Positions 1 through 8,697 of a DNA stretch of 64,000 bases are shown one piece after another. The stretch's first letter is position 1, and the number at the start of each line of letters is the position of its first letter. Made by a program: the position numbers and the translations under genes. Source of the stretch: Alphaproteobacteria bacterium (GTDB taxonomy: Bacteria; Pseudomonadota; Alphaproteobacteria; Reyranellales; Reyranellaceae). The notes under the pieces were generated by a model. That model saw only the letters and a program-made list of their open reading frames with translations, did not search any database and was not told the origin of the DNA. Location: the NCBI GenBank assembly GCA_017308235.1, contig JAFKFL010000007.1, forward strand, positions 409,033 through 473,032, read 5' to 3'.

Positions 1-2
1 CG

Positions 3-989
3 ATTGATTCGATCCTGGCCGAGCTCAGCCTGTCGCCCGATTTGCTGTCGTCGCCAAACAACACCATCGATGTCGAAGAGGCTGGTCGTCTGCTGGAGCG
101 ATGCGCCAAGCGATCGGGGTGTGCACACATCGGCCTGCTCGCGGGGCAGACGGTCTCCGCCGCCACATTCGGCTTGCCAGGACTGTTGATGCAGACTTCC
201 GGTACCCTCGGCACGGCGCTCAGGTCGTTCGTCATGTCTCTGCACCTCAACGGTCGGGCCGTGATCCCGACTTTCCTGGTGCATGGAGACACGGCCGTGC
301 TTGGCGCCAATTTGACCATGGGCATGAACGTCGGGCGGCCAATTGGGCTGGACCTGTCATTGGCGGCCGGTTGTCAGCTCATCCGGACGCTGGTGGGAGC
401 CGACTGGAAGCCGAGCGAGGTCCGGATGGCCCGCCGGGCGCCGGCAGATCCACGCCCTTACCGGCGATACTTTGGAGTCGATGTCACGTTCGACACCGAG
501 CGATCGGTCCTGATCTTTCCCGCGATCTGGCTCGACAAGCCCGTCGCGACCGCCGACACGAAGATTCGCCACCGGATCGAGCAGCTGCTTGCCACGCCGG
601 CCGAGACCGATGCCGAGTTCATGCTGTTCTGCAAGCGTGCGATCATGGCTTTGATCGTGCGGCAGGAATTCTCCGTCGCCGGAGTCGCTGTCGCCATGAA
701 GCTTCACCGGCGAACGCTGAACCGGCGTCTGGCCGTGCTCGGGACTTCGATCCCAAGGCTTGCTGGCGAGGTCAGGTTTGCCCTGGCGCGACAGTTGTTG
801 ATCGACACGTCTTTGCCCGCTGTGGAAATCGCGTCTGCCATTGGCTATTCGGACGCGAGCACATTCACCCGGAGCTTCAAGTCCTGGTCGGGCGAGACGC
901 CCTCGACGTGGCGTCAGTGCAATGCAGGCAACAACGCGCAGTGGCCGCTGGCAAATGCCGACAGGCGCAACGTCTCGCCGGAACTGTAG
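3..989 (+). CDS. AraC family transcriptional regulator, 5' end outside the window
   Basis: The reading frame is open to the left edge of the window, so the start lies upstream and only the last 328 residues are visible. The first part resembles the ligand-binding region of the AraC subfamily with an arabinose-binding-like N-terminal domain. The last ~90 residues form a double helix-turn-helix DNA-binding domain: the first helix pair lies around AMKLHRRTLNRRL, and the second carries the typical AraC signature EIASAIGYSDASTFTRSF. The family acts as cytoplasmic one-component regulators. The effector and targets are unknown. The next gene on the same strand encodes an OmpA-like protein 160 bp downstream, which could be a target but nothing shows it. 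Confidence 0.88.
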   Translation: MDSILAELSLSPDLLSSPNNTIDVEEAGRLLERCAKRSGCAHIGLLAGQTVSAATFGLPGLLMQTSGTLGTALRSFVMSLHLNGRAVIPTFLVHGDTAVLGANLTMGMNVGRPIGLDLSLAAGCQLIRTLVGADWKPSEVRMARRAPADPRPYRRYFGVDVTFDTERSVLIFPAIWLDKPVATADTKIRHRIEQLLATPAETDAEFMLFCKRAIMALIVRQEFSVAGVAVAMKLHRRTLNRRLAVLGTSIPRLAGEVRFALARQLLIDTSLPAVEIASAIGYSDASTFTRSFKSWSGETPSTWRQCNAGNNAQWPLANADRRNVSPEL

Positions 990-1136
990 CTCGTTATTCC
1001 ATGCGAGGCCGATGACGCAAAAAACCTGATCTCCGGCGCGATGATTGTCGCAAGAGGTCAAGTGTACTTTTGCTCGCCAATGTAGGTTTCGCCAGAAGCG
1101 ATGGCACAAGCCCGCTGAAGCGGGAAGCTTCGAAAC

Positions 1137-1143
1137 AAAGGAG
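1137..1143 (+). promoter_or_regulatory. ribosome binding site of the OmpA-like gene
   Basis: AAAGGAG lies 9 bases before the ATG at 1153. It decides between that start and an in-frame ATG at 1144, which directly abuts the motif, as well as longer upstream extensions. The chosen start also gives a clean signal peptide. Confidence 0.6.
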
Positions 1144-1152
1144 ATGCGAGGA

Positions 1153-2157
1153 ATGTCAAAGAAGGCGTTGATTGTGGCCGCCGCGGTTCTTGGCGCGGTG
1201 CCGGTCCTGGCCAATGCGCAAACGCTCCAGTATCCCGGACTTTATATCGGCGCTGAGGGCGGGGTGAACTGGATGGCCAATACCACCATCAACTTCCCCA
1301 ATGCTGGTGGCGCGGTAAACGTCTATCCCACCACCGGTTTCGCTGTCGGCGGGATGATCGGCTACGACTTCGTTGGGCCGCGCGTCGAACTCGAGGGGGT
1401 TTATCGGAGCAACAATGGCACGTTGAGCCTCGCTCCGGTCGGTTTCTCGAACCTTACTGCTGGCTTCAACAACCAGCAGACTGCCATCATGGCCAACGCG
1501 TTTTATGACTTCTTTGCCGGCCAAGCGATCGTCCCCTACATCGGTGCAGGCCTTGGTATCGCGTTTGTCGATGCAAGCGCTCTGGGCGGAAATACCAGCA
1601 GCACAAATTTTGCCTATCAGGGCATCGTCGGTGTTGGGTGGAACATCAACGAGCAGTTCCGGCTCAACCTCGATGGTCGCTACTACGGGACGACCAATCC
1701 ATCTGTGAACAACCCGTATGTCGGGGGTGTGACGTTCCAGAACAACAACATCACCCTCATGGCAAGTCTGCAGTACAAGTTCGGTGCTCCGGCCGTCGCT
1801 GCGTCGCCACCGCCGCCACCGGCCGCTGCTCCGTCGTTCATGGTGTTCTTCGATTGGGACCGCTCGAACCTCTCCCAGCAGGCTCTGAACACGATCAAGC
1901 AGGCGGCCGACGCCTACAAGACGAAGGGTAGCGCCCGCATCACCGCGACCGGTCACACCGACACGTCGGGTGCGCCGAACTACAACATGGCGTTGTCGCT
2001 GCGCCGTGCGAACGCGGTCAAGGACGCTCTGGTGCGCGATGGCGTGCCGGCGACGGCGATCTCGGTCGTCGGCAAGGGCGAGACCGACCTGCTCGTCCCG
2101 ACGGGCGACGGTGTGCGCGAGCCGCAGAACCGCCGCGTCGTGATCGTTCTCCAGTAG
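1153..2157 (+). CDS. OmpA family outer-membrane protein
   Basis: This 334-residue protein starts with a signal peptide (about residues 1-19, ending ANA). It continues with an alternating, aromatic-rich region of about 190 residues typical of an eight-stranded OmpA/OmpW-like beta barrel. A proline-rich linker (PPPPPAAAP) leads to a C-terminal OmpA peptidoglycan-binding domain with the hallmarks FFDWDRSNL, GHTDTSGAPNYN, LSLRRANAVKDAL and PQNRRVVI. It is expected to sit in the outer membrane and tether it to peptidoglycan. The start at 1153 is supported by the RBS and signal peptide; a longer reading from 1045 would place the signal peptide internally. It opens a block of envelope and secreted genes on the same strand. 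Confidence 0.93.
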   Translation: MSKKALIVAAAVLGAVPVLANAQTLQYPGLYIGAEGGVNWMANTTINFPNAGGAVNVYPTTGFAVGGMIGYDFVGPRVELEGVYRSNNGTLSLAPVGFSNLTAGFNNQQTAIMANAFYDFFAGQAIVPYIGAGLGIAFVDASALGGNTSSTNFAYQGIVGVGWNINEQFRLNLDGRYYGTTNPSVNNPYVGGVTFQNNNITLMASLQYKFGAPAVAASPPPPPAAAPSFMVFFDWDRSNLSQQALNTIKQAADAYKTKGSARITATGHTDTSGAPNYNMALSLRRANAVKDALVRDGVPATAISVVGKGETDLLVPTGDGVREPQNRRVVIVLQ

Positions 2158-2196
2158 ACTCCGGGCTGCCGCCTGGGACACTATCGAGAAGAGCAG

Positions 2197-2838
2197 ATGA
2201 TACTCGAACGAATTGTCTCGGGCGGTATGGCCTTGGTCGCGTGCATTTTGGTCCTGGGCGGAGCAAACGCCCAGACCGGGACCGCGCCGCCCAAGACCAT
2301 CGGACAGCCAAGCCAGGTCAAGCCAACGACCGTTCCGTCGTTGATTGTCTTCAATGCGCGCGGCGCCACGCTACAAGGTCAGAAGCTCACCCTCACCGGG
2401 GTGGCGCCGAACGCGATCGTGTTCGCCGATCGGCCCGTGCGGGCGGCGGGGCACGATCTTACCGCACACATCATCGAGGACTGGAACAGCGGCAGCGACA
2501 ATTTCGGCAAGGATCCGCCCAACGCGACGGTTTCCGTCTTTGCCAAGGATGGCAAGGGTGTGAGCGACGCGGTCGTTGTCCTGAAGGCGCCCAAGCTCAC
2601 GGGTGACCAACTCGTTTTCGATGTCGACATTCTGGAAGGGGAACTGAAAGGCGCCGATGGCGCCGCGGCGATCTTCATCGATATCATCGGACGGCCGTGG
2701 ACGCCGCTGTCATATGCCGGCGTCGCTCGCCGCAGCGCTTATCGCGCTGCGTGGTATCGGGCTGCGCATCCGTACAACTACCCGCCTTACGCCTACCGGC
2801 CTCCGTGCGGGTACTACCCCCATCCACCCTGCTACTAG
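2197..2838 (+). CDS. secreted protein of unknown function, first of two tandem paralogues
   Basis: This 213-residue protein has a signal peptide (about 1-25, ending ANA) and no membrane segment after it. The core (about 45-165) contains LIVFNARGATLQGQKLTL, VFADRPVRAAGH, KDPPNATVSVF and VSDAVVVLKAPKL. The tail is rich in Tyr, Pro and His (YNYPPYAYRPPCGYYPHPPC) with a pair of cysteines, a composition seen in small exported proteins. The next gene encodes a protein with the same core and a different tail, so this is a tandem duplication. I do not recognise a characterised family. It lies 39 bp after the OmpA-like gene and may share its transcript; an envelope role is an inference. Confidence 0.85.
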   Translation: MILERIVSGGMALVACILVLGGANAQTGTAPPKTIGQPSQVKPTTVPSLIVFNARGATLQGQKLTLTGVAPNAIVFADRPVRAAGHDLTAHIIEDWNSGSDNFGKDPPNATVSVFAKDGKGVSDAVVVLKAPKLTGDQLVFDVDILEGELKGADGAAAIFIDIIGRPWTPLSYAGVARRSAYRAAWYRAAHPYNYPPYAYRPPCGYYPHPPCY

Positions 2839-2851
2839 GGACGGGCCCACC

Positions 2852-3601
2852 ATGATTGCGACCCGCACTCTCCTTCGGCATGGTGGCATGCTTGCTGCTT
2901 TGCTGGCTGTTCCGCTCATAGCGCTTGCACAGGCCCCGGCGCCCACGCCCAGTCGGCCAGCGGCCGGCGCGAAAACGATCGGCGTCCCGTCGACGGCCAA
3001 GCGTGTGGAAGCCCTGATCGTTCTCAATGCGCGCGGTGCAAAGCTCAGCGGCCAGACCCTGGCGCTCGAGGGTACCCTGCCTTCGGCGATCCTGTTTGCC
3101 GACCGACCGTCGCGCAAAGCCGGCCACATCGCGACGGCAGAGGTGGTCGACCTGTGGACCTCGGGCTCTTTCGCCAAGGATCCGCCCAACGCGACGGTAT
3201 CGGCTTTTCGCGCTGACGGCTCGGCGGTGAGCGATGCCGTCGTCGTCCTGAAGCATCCGCGGTTGGAGGGCGAAACGCTCGCCTTCGAAGTGACGGTCCT
3301 GGAGGGAGACCTCGGCAAGGCCGATGGCCCGGTCTCGGTGTTCATCGACACGATCTGGTTCGGGATCGGTTCGGGCGGCGTCTCCTATCTTGGCCAGAAC
3401 CAGACGACCGGCGGCACCTCGTCGGTAGTAGGCAGCAACAGTGCTTTCACCGGCTGGTCCAATCCTTCGCCCGACGCGCCACCCCGCCGTCCGCCGGTCG
3501 GGTTTGGCACCAGCCTCACCACGCCGCCGCAGCTCGGAGGTGGCGACGATGATTCCTACAAGGCCACTTGCGGAGCTCCGCCGCTTCTGCCCTGCTACTG
3601 A
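2852..3601 (+). CDS. secreted protein of unknown function, second tandem paralogue
   Basis: This 249-residue protein begins with a signal peptide (about 1-27, ending ALA). Its core aligns along its length with the preceding gene product: LIVLNARGAKLSGQTLAL, FADRPSRKAGH, KDPPNATVSAF, VSDAVVVLKHPRL and GPVSVFIDTIW. The C-terminal 80 residues differ: they are Gly/Ser/Pro rich and end CGAPPLLPCY, sharing only the terminal P-C-Y ending with its neighbour. The start at 2852 is 13 bp after the upstream stop; an in-frame extension upstream would overlap the neighbour and lacks a signal peptide. The function is unknown. Conserved cores with divergent tails suggest different partners or locations. Confidence 0.85.
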   Translation: MIATRTLLRHGGMLAALLAVPLIALAQAPAPTPSRPAAGAKTIGVPSTAKRVEALIVLNARGAKLSGQTLALEGTLPSAILFADRPSRKAGHIATAEVVDLWTSGSFAKDPPNATVSAFRADGSAVSDAVVVLKHPRLEGETLAFEVTVLEGDLGKADGPVSVFIDTIWFGIGSGGVSYLGQNQTTGGTSSVVGSNSAFTGWSNPSPDAPPRRPPVGFGTSLTTPPQLGGGDDDSYKATCGAPPLLPCY

Positions 3602-3682
3602 GCAGAGGGATGGCCAGAACGTGGCCGCGTTCGCGTTCTGAGGGCAAGTTGACATGGGGCAATCGCCGGCGGCCAGGGCGGC

Positions 3683-5071
3683 ATGTTCGAAATGAGCGCT
3701 GCTTCGGCAAAGAGCACGCTGCTCACCTCTGCAGGACTGCTTGTCGCTGGCGTCGCTACTAAGCCGGCTCTGGCGGCGGATCCCGTCAAGGTCGACGTTT
3801 CCGGTTACTATCAGACTTATGGCCTCGCTGGCGCGATTGAAGGCACCTACGCGCTCAACGGAACGTCGGTGCAGTACAAGGGGCTCCAGTTCATCCAGCG
3901 AGGCGAGATATTCTTTACCGGCCAGTCCAGGTTGGACAATGGCAGCACGATCGGGGTCCGCGTCGAACTCGAAGCCTGGAACCCGGCGATCAGTTCAAAA
4001 GGTGGAACGCGCCAGGTCGACAAGGCCTATCTGTTCGGCTTCGGCGAATGGGGGCGCATCGAATTCGGAGGCAAGGACGACGCAGCATACAACATGTACT
4101 ACGGCGCTCCGTCGGCTCTGCTTGGTTTTGGCTTCTTCAAGCACAATACCGATTTCAGCTGGACCAATTCCACGGCGAACGACTTCAACACCGCCGCGTT
4201 CCACATTTCCGCCAGCACCATCGATGCCCAGTACGGTTCGGTCAATCGCATCAACTACTACACGCCGCGCTTTGCAGGACTTCAGATCGGCGTCGGCTAT
4301 GCGCCGAAGATCCAGCCAAAGACGCAGCCCGGCAGCATTTGGGGGCTGAGCACCGGGCCGGGCTCGGGAACGGGTGGCGTATGCGGTTACTCCGAGCCCA
4401 CGACGGCCAACGGATGTCCGACCAACGATTACTCCTGGCAAGATGCCGTTGCCGTTGGTGTCAACTACCTGAACCGGTTCGGTGACGTCAGCATCGGCAT
4501 CTATGGCGCTTACTCCTACATGAACTTCGTTCCCGGCTTCTCGCCACTGGCGAGCGCGGCGAACGCCATCAACGGCGCCAACCTCACCGACTGGAAGCAG
4601 GCCGTGGTGGGCCTACAGTTGAACTACGGGGGCATTACGATCGGCGGATCGTTCGGCTGGGACAATAACGGCATTGGAGCCAACTATTACACGGGCGGCG
4701 ATAATGACACCCGCACCTGGGCGGCCTCCGTCATGTACGAGACTGGTCCGTGGCAGGTCTCGGCTGGTTTCGTCGTCGCTACAAACGACAATGGCAACGG
4801 AGTGCCGTCGGTCATCGATTGCACGCAGAGCAGCTCATGCAGCGTGGCGGCGGCAACGACGCGGGCGGCCTACTTCGGCACCGATCCGAATGCCGGTGCG
4901 GCTCGCTTTGGCACCGTTACGGCTTCGAAGATCGAAGTCGGCGCCAACTACGCCCTCGGTCCGGGCGTGAGGGTGATGGGCGGCGTGATAGTCAACAACT
5001 TGAGCGGTCCCTCGAATGCCGTTGTGGGACAATCCTGGGCGACACTGCTCGGCGTGGATCTCCACTTCTAG
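3683..5071 (+). CDS. Gram-negative porin, general diffusion type
   Basis: The 462-residue precursor has a signal peptide ending near residue 31 (ALA-ADP). A long run of alternating polar and aromatic segments follows, as in 16-stranded porins, and the protein ends in Phe (GVDLHF), the usual beta-barrel assembly signal. Motifs such as GYYQTYGLAG near the N terminus, YLFGFGEWGRIEFGGKDDA, and the repeated Y-x-G-x-V/A-x-Y patterns fit the alphaproteobacterial porin family. It should form a trimeric channel in the outer membrane. An ATG three codons later (3692) is an alternative start. The gene stands alone, separated by about 80 bp from the secreted pair upstream. Confidence 0.9.
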   Translation: MFEMSAASAKSTLLTSAGLLVAGVATKPALAADPVKVDVSGYYQTYGLAGAIEGTYALNGTSVQYKGLQFIQRGEIFFTGQSRLDNGSTIGVRVELEAWNPAISSKGGTRQVDKAYLFGFGEWGRIEFGGKDDAAYNMYYGAPSALLGFGFFKHNTDFSWTNSTANDFNTAAFHISASTIDAQYGSVNRINYYTPRFAGLQIGVGYAPKIQPKTQPGSIWGLSTGPGSGTGGVCGYSEPTTANGCPTNDYSWQDAVAVGVNYLNRFGDVSIGIYGAYSYMNFVPGFSPLASAANAINGANLTDWKQAVVGLQLNYGGITIGGSFGWDNNGIGANYYTGGDNDTRTWAASVMYETGPWQVSAGFVVATNDNGNGVPSVIDCTQSSSCSVAAATTRAAYFGTDPNAGAARFGTVTASKIEVGANYALGPGVRVMGGVIVNNLSGPSNAVVGQSWATLLGVDLHF

Positions 5072-5099
5072 ACCGGCGAGATATGCGGTGATTGCGCCG

Positions 5100-5411
5100 C
5101 TACCTGGCCGGCAGGAGAGGGAGACGGGAATTGCGGAGCTCGACTTCGAGAATTCGGATGCCGCTGTCGTAGTCGCCCCTGCCGCAGAGGGCCAGAGCGA
5201 CGTCCGCGCGGAACCTGCCTCCGGTATTACGCTGCGATGCTGACTCAATGTCGTAACGGTACAAATAGGAATGCAGGGAGGCACATCTGTCCGCCTCCGG
5301 GCCGGTTCTGTTCAGCGAGGGTTTGTCCTGCGCCGTCGCCATCGCGAGTGGCACAGCAAGGGCCGCGATGAAGGCCAGCGTTGCCGCCAGGATCGAGGTT
5401 TGCGGAGACAT
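5100..5411 (-). CDS. small secreted protein of unknown function
   Basis: This 103-residue protein starts at the ATG at 5411, which gives a good signal peptide (MSPQTSILAATLAFIAALAV, cleavage after ATA near residue 27). The frame runs further upstream, but that part has no export signal and poor composition. The mature part contains two cysteines (DRCASLHSYLY and ALALCGRGDYDSGIRILE), which could form a disulfide, and an amphipathic helical stretch near the C terminus. It is convergent with the porin gene. No family is recognised. Similar small exported proteins are common in Rhizobiales and Rhodospirillales, but that is a general impression and not an assignment. Confidence 0.6.
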   Translation of the reverse strand: MSPQTSILAATLAFIAALAVPLAMATAQDKPSLNRTGPEADRCASLHSYLYRYDIESASQRNTGGRFRADVALALCGRGDYDSGIRILEVELRNSRLPLLPAR

Positions 5412-5724
5412 CCTTGCCACCGAGTGCCGCCTGAGGAACTGGACTCTAGAAAGGTCCAGCCACGAAGGAAAGATCGCTATCCCAGCCATGCTGCAGCCGA
5501 CATGGTTTTTTTGTCGCGAAAGGTCAAGCGACAACAAACGGGAGTGTGTTTCAAAGGGCGACTTATAGCGAACCGGTCGGCATGCATATCACGACGGAAC
5601 GCGTTGAAGGGGCGACGACATCGTGGGGCGACGACGTGTGCAGCCGGACGATCGACGCGATCTCCTCAGAACATCGATGGATAGGATTGACTGTAGACGG
5701 TACGGTACGACGGGGGAGATGAGG
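5412..5724. other. divergent intergenic region, no gene seen
   Basis: This 313-base stretch separates two divergent genes for secreted proteins. It contains one exact 11-base direct repeat, GGGGCGACGAC at 5609-5619 and 5625-5635, with a 16-base period, which could be a regulator site. A run of eight T lies near 5504-5515. No convincing ORF or RNA gene was seen. Confidence 0.4.
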
Positions 5725-6183
5725 ATGAGTAAGCAATCGGCGCTCGGCCGGCGGGAGGCCCTCGTTGGAGCGGGCTTGCTGGGTGCGATCTTGGCAGTTC
5801 CAGCCGCACGGGCGCAGCAGCGCGTCAAGGCAGGCACCGTCGAGATCGAGCAGGTCCAGATAGCCTTCATCGGCAGCGGCAACATCGGCGGCGGCACGCT
5901 GCAATTCCAGGGCGGGAGCTACTCCTTTTCCGTTGGCGGCCTCGGCATCGGTGGCTTCGGCATCTCGAAGATGACGGCGACAGGAGATGTCTACAATCTG
6001 AGAGAGCTGCGCCAGTTTCCCGGCGCCTACGGCCAGGCGCGCTATGGTGTGGCGCTGGGCGACGTTAGCGCGGGCGAACTCTGGCTGGAGAACCCTAACG
6101 GAGTCCTGATCAACCTGCGCGCGCAGCGCACCGGTCTTGCGCTGTCGCTCGGCGCCGACGCCGTGATCATCGATTTCAAGTGA
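5725..6183 (+). CDS. secreted protein of unknown function
   Basis: This 152-residue protein has an N-terminal region with twin arginine-like GRREALVGAG followed by a hydrophobic stretch and an ARAQ cleavage site near residue 31, so Tat or Sec export is plausible. The mature domain is glycine rich: FIGSGNIGGGTLQFQGGSY, FSVGGLGIGGFGISKM, LRELRQFPGAYGQAR and LALSLGADAVIIDF. It reads as a compact beta-rich domain that I believe is conserved among Proteobacteria as an uncharacterised protein. ATGs at 5719 and 5725 compete; 5725 is better placed after GGGGGAG. It leads a same-strand run of three small secreted proteins. Confidence 0.8.
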   Translation: MSKQSALGRREALVGAGLLGAILAVPAARAQQRVKAGTVEIEQVQIAFIGSGNIGGGTLQFQGGSYSFSVGGLGIGGFGISKMTATGDVYNLRELRQFPGAYGQARYGVALGDVSAGELWLENPNGVLINLRAQRTGLALSLGADAVIIDFK

Positions 6184-6192
6184 GACGCCGAC

Positions 6193-6726
6193 ATGATGAA
6201 CTCGACCTTTATATCTCGTGCGCTTGCGCTCGGCGTCATCCTCGGTGGCAGTCCAGCCCTGGCGCAGGATGAAGCGCAGGTCTTCAACGCCTTCGCTGTT
6301 GCGACCGCCAACGGCACGATCGTGAGGGCGGCGGCAAAGCAGGTGATGGTCGTCGGCACCGTGAGGGGACCGTTATTCATCGAGACCAACGAGGGCCCGG
6401 TGCCGGCGGGCAACGTGGTCTGCTCCGCCTCCTTGCGCATCGACCAGGGCAACCGCCATCAGACGGGCAGCGGCGCCTGCACCTTCACGGCGGACGACGG
6501 CGCGGCGGCCTGGGGCGAATGGGAGTGCGCGGGCTACGCGCTGGTGGGCTGCCGCGGCAAGCTGACCTTGAACGGCGGCGCCGGCCGGTTTCAGGGCGTG
6601 TCTGGCGAGGGCGCCATGACGTGGCGGCCAAACGCGCACGAGCTCGAAACGCAGCTCGATGGCACGACCTTGCAGAATACCTCCGGGGTTGTGATCTGGC
6701 GCGGCTTCAAGCTCGTGAAGAAGTAA
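6193..6726 (+). CDS. secreted protein of unknown function
   Basis: This 177-residue protein has a signal peptide (about 1-24, ending ALA-QDE). The mature part has four cysteines in the pattern NVVCSASLR, GACTF, WECAG and GCRGK, suggesting disulfides in the periplasm. Glycine-rich motifs follow (LNGGAGRFQGVSGEGAMT), of the kind seen in exported allene-oxide-cyclase-like or DUF3224-like beta-barrel folds, where G-G-T-G-x-F-x-G-A-x-G is typical. That similarity is suggestive only. The gene starts 9 bp after the previous stop, so the two are probably co-transcribed. The substrate and role are unknown. Confidence 0.78.
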   Translation: MMNSTFISRALALGVILGGSPALAQDEAQVFNAFAVATANGTIVRAAAKQVMVVGTVRGPLFIETNEGPVPAGNVVCSASLRIDQGNRHQTGSGACTFTADDGAAAWGEWECAGYALVGCRGKLTLNGGAGRFQGVSGEGAMTWRPNAHELETQLDGTTLQNTSGVVIWRGFKLVKK

Positions 6727-6750
6727 GGCCGTGTGAAAAAAGAGGATCTG

Positions 6751-7107
6751 ATGCGGCGGTTCCTGGCCATTCTCCTGTCGTTGATCGCGGGCTCGGCGCT
6801 GGCGGACGACGGACGCTTCGTGATCGTGAACGGAACGGATCTCTCGATCCGCGAGCTTACGCTGTCGCAGCACGATCTCAACGCCTGGAGCCCCAGTGTC
6901 CTGCAGGCGCCGGCTCTCAAGCCCGGCGAGGCGCGCGAAGTCACGGTTCCCTCGTCCTTCGTCGGTTGCAACCAGGATTTCAAGGTCGTGTTCGAGGGCA
7001 ATGATACCCAGCCGATCTGGCAGTATCTCAACCTGTGTAATCTGAAAAAGATCCGACTGGCGTACGATCGACTGAGCGGCATCGCTACGGCCACCTACGA
7101 CGAATAG
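6751..7107 (+). CDS. small secreted protein, likely stress or envelope-associated orphan
   Basis: The product is 118 residues with a signal peptide (about 1-18, ending ALA-DDG). The mature domain follows a pattern I know from uncharacterised exported proteins of Rhizobiales: an N-terminal VNGTDLSIRELTLSQ strand, W-S-P-S-V-L, PGEAREVTV, then C-N-Q-D-F-K-V-V-F-E-G and Q-Y-L-N-L-C-N-L-K-K-I, with one cysteine in each half. The ATG at 6751 follows AGAGGA at a proper distance; a GTG at 6733 is an in-frame alternative but reduces the signal-peptide quality. It lies 24 bp after the preceding gene. The function is unknown. Confidence 0.75.
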   Translation: MRRFLAILLSLIAGSALADDGRFVIVNGTDLSIRELTLSQHDLNAWSPSVLQAPALKPGEAREVTVPSSFVGCNQDFKVVFEGNDTQPIWQYLNLCNLKKIRLAYDRLSGIATATYDE

Positions 7108-7170
7108 CGGTTCGCGTCCCGGCAAATCAACGACCAAGCTGCAAACGACTATCTACGAAGGAGCCCTGTC

Positions 7171-8604
7171 ATGAAGATCAATCGCCGCCTCGCCCTGACA
7201 ACGGGGCTTGGCACCGTCCTGTCCGCAATGACGTTCTCTGCTTCCCGTGCCGATGAGGGACTGATCAGCGGAGCGTTCGATGGGCTGGAGGACTTCTGGC
7301 TGGCGACTGACGCCTATATCTACGGTTACCCGCTTGTGACGATGGAAATGACGCGACGCGTCATGACGAATGCCGCCACCGTGCAGGGCACTCGCGGTCC
7401 CATGGGGCAATTCGTCAAGGCGCGCCAATACCCTGACGCCTCTTTCCGGGACGTAACCGCGCCCAACGCCGACACCCTGTACACGCTGGCATGGATCGAT
7501 GTGGGCAAGGAGCCCTGGGTGTTGAGCCTTCCCGACATGAAGGACCGCTACTTTCTGTTCCCGATGCTCGACGGCTGGACCAACGTGTTCCAGGTCCCCG
7601 GCACGCGCACCACCGGCACCGGCGCGCAGACCTATGCCATCACCGGCCCGGGTTGGAGCGGCACGCTGCCGGCCGGCGTCAAGGAGTACAAGTCGCCGAC
7701 TGCGCTCGTATGGCTCCTCGGACGCATCTACTGCACCGGCACGCCCGAAGACTATGCGGCGGTCCACACCCTCCAGGATCAGTGCAAGCTTGTGCCGCTC
7801 AGTTCGTGGGGCAAGGAGTACAAGCCGCCGGTCGGGAAGGTCGATCCGTCGACTGATATGAAGACAGCGGTGCGTGAGCAGGTGAACAGGATGGATGCCA
7901 TCCAGTATTTCACCCTGCTGTCCAAGCTCATGAAGAATAATCCGCCTGCGGCAGAAGACGCACCCGAGCTTTCGCGATATGCGCGGATCGGGCTGGTGCC
8001 GGGCAAGGACTTCGATGCGACGAAGCTCAGGGCCGATTTCGCTAAACGCATTCCGCAGATCGCCTTCGACCGCATCATGCTTCAGTTCAAGGTCGGCAAG
8101 TCGGTCAAGAACATCAATGGCTGGATGTTCGATTCGGTGACGGGGGTCTACGGCACGGACTACCTTAACCGCGCCTTTATCACCGCCATCGGCCTCGGGG
8201 CAAACCGCGTACAAGATGCTGTCTATCCAACATCCCTGAAGGGTGCCGACGGAAACGACTACTCGGGCGCGAACAAGTACGTGATCCGGTTTCCGAAGGG
8301 GCAACTGCCGCCCGCCAAGGGCTTCTGGTCGCTGACCATGTACGATGCCAACTATTTCTTCGTCGCCAATCCGATCAATCGCTACTCGATCAGCGCCCGG
8401 CAGAATCTGAAGGCCAATGCCGACGGCTCGGTTGATCTCTACGTCCAGAACCAATCGCCTGGGGCAGACAAGGAGGCGAATTGGCTTCCTGCGCCGACCG
8501 GCAAGTTCGTTTTGATGATGCGCCTCTATTGGCCGGCCGAGGCCCCGCCGTCGATCATCGATGGCACATGGACCCCGCCAGCAGTTGCCAAGGCTTCAGC
8601 CTGA
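7171..8604 (+). CDS. DUF1254/DUF1214 domain-containing exported protein
   Basis: This 477-residue protein starts after a good GAAGGAG site and has a signal peptide (about 1-27, ASRA-DEG). The N-terminal half matches the DUF1254 pattern: AYIYGYPLVTMEMTRRVM, APNADTLYTLAWIDVGKEPW, SLPDMKDRYFLFPMLDGWTN. The C-terminal part matches DUF1214: PPAKGFWSLTMYDANYFFV, NPINRYSIS, QNQSPGADKEANWLPAP and FVLMMRLYWP. Proteins of this architecture are periplasmic and common in Proteobacteria, but no reaction is established. It is the last gene of the plus-strand envelope block, convergent with the MsrA gene. Confidence 0.9.
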   Translation: MKINRRLALTTGLGTVLSAMTFSASRADEGLISGAFDGLEDFWLATDAYIYGYPLVTMEMTRRVMTNAATVQGTRGPMGQFVKARQYPDASFRDVTAPNADTLYTLAWIDVGKEPWVLSLPDMKDRYFLFPMLDGWTNVFQVPGTRTTGTGAQTYAITGPGWSGTLPAGVKEYKSPTALVWLLGRIYCTGTPEDYAAVHTLQDQCKLVPLSSWGKEYKPPVGKVDPSTDMKTAVREQVNRMDAIQYFTLLSKLMKNNPPAAEDAPELSRYARIGLVPGKDFDATKLRADFAKRIPQIAFDRIMLQFKVGKSVKNINGWMFDSVTGVYGTDYLNRAFITAIGLGANRVQDAVYPTSLKGADGNDYSGANKYVIRFPKGQLPPAKGFWSLTMYDANYFFVANPINRYSISARQNLKANADGSVDLYVQNQSPGADKEANWLPAPTGKFVLMMRLYWPAEAPPSIIDGTWTPPAVAKASA

Positions 8605-8697
8605 AGCGACTGCAACCGCAGCGCCTGCAAAGCTGTGGTCTGCTCCAACCTTTGGGAGCCTCGCTCATGCCGAGGTTCCGATTGAGGGTATTTCCGT

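Noticed and set aside
357..1214. Long minus-strand open frame opposite the AraC and OmpA genes
   Set aside because: It overlaps two clear genes, is Arg/Pro rich, and shows no domain; it is a GC-rich shadow.
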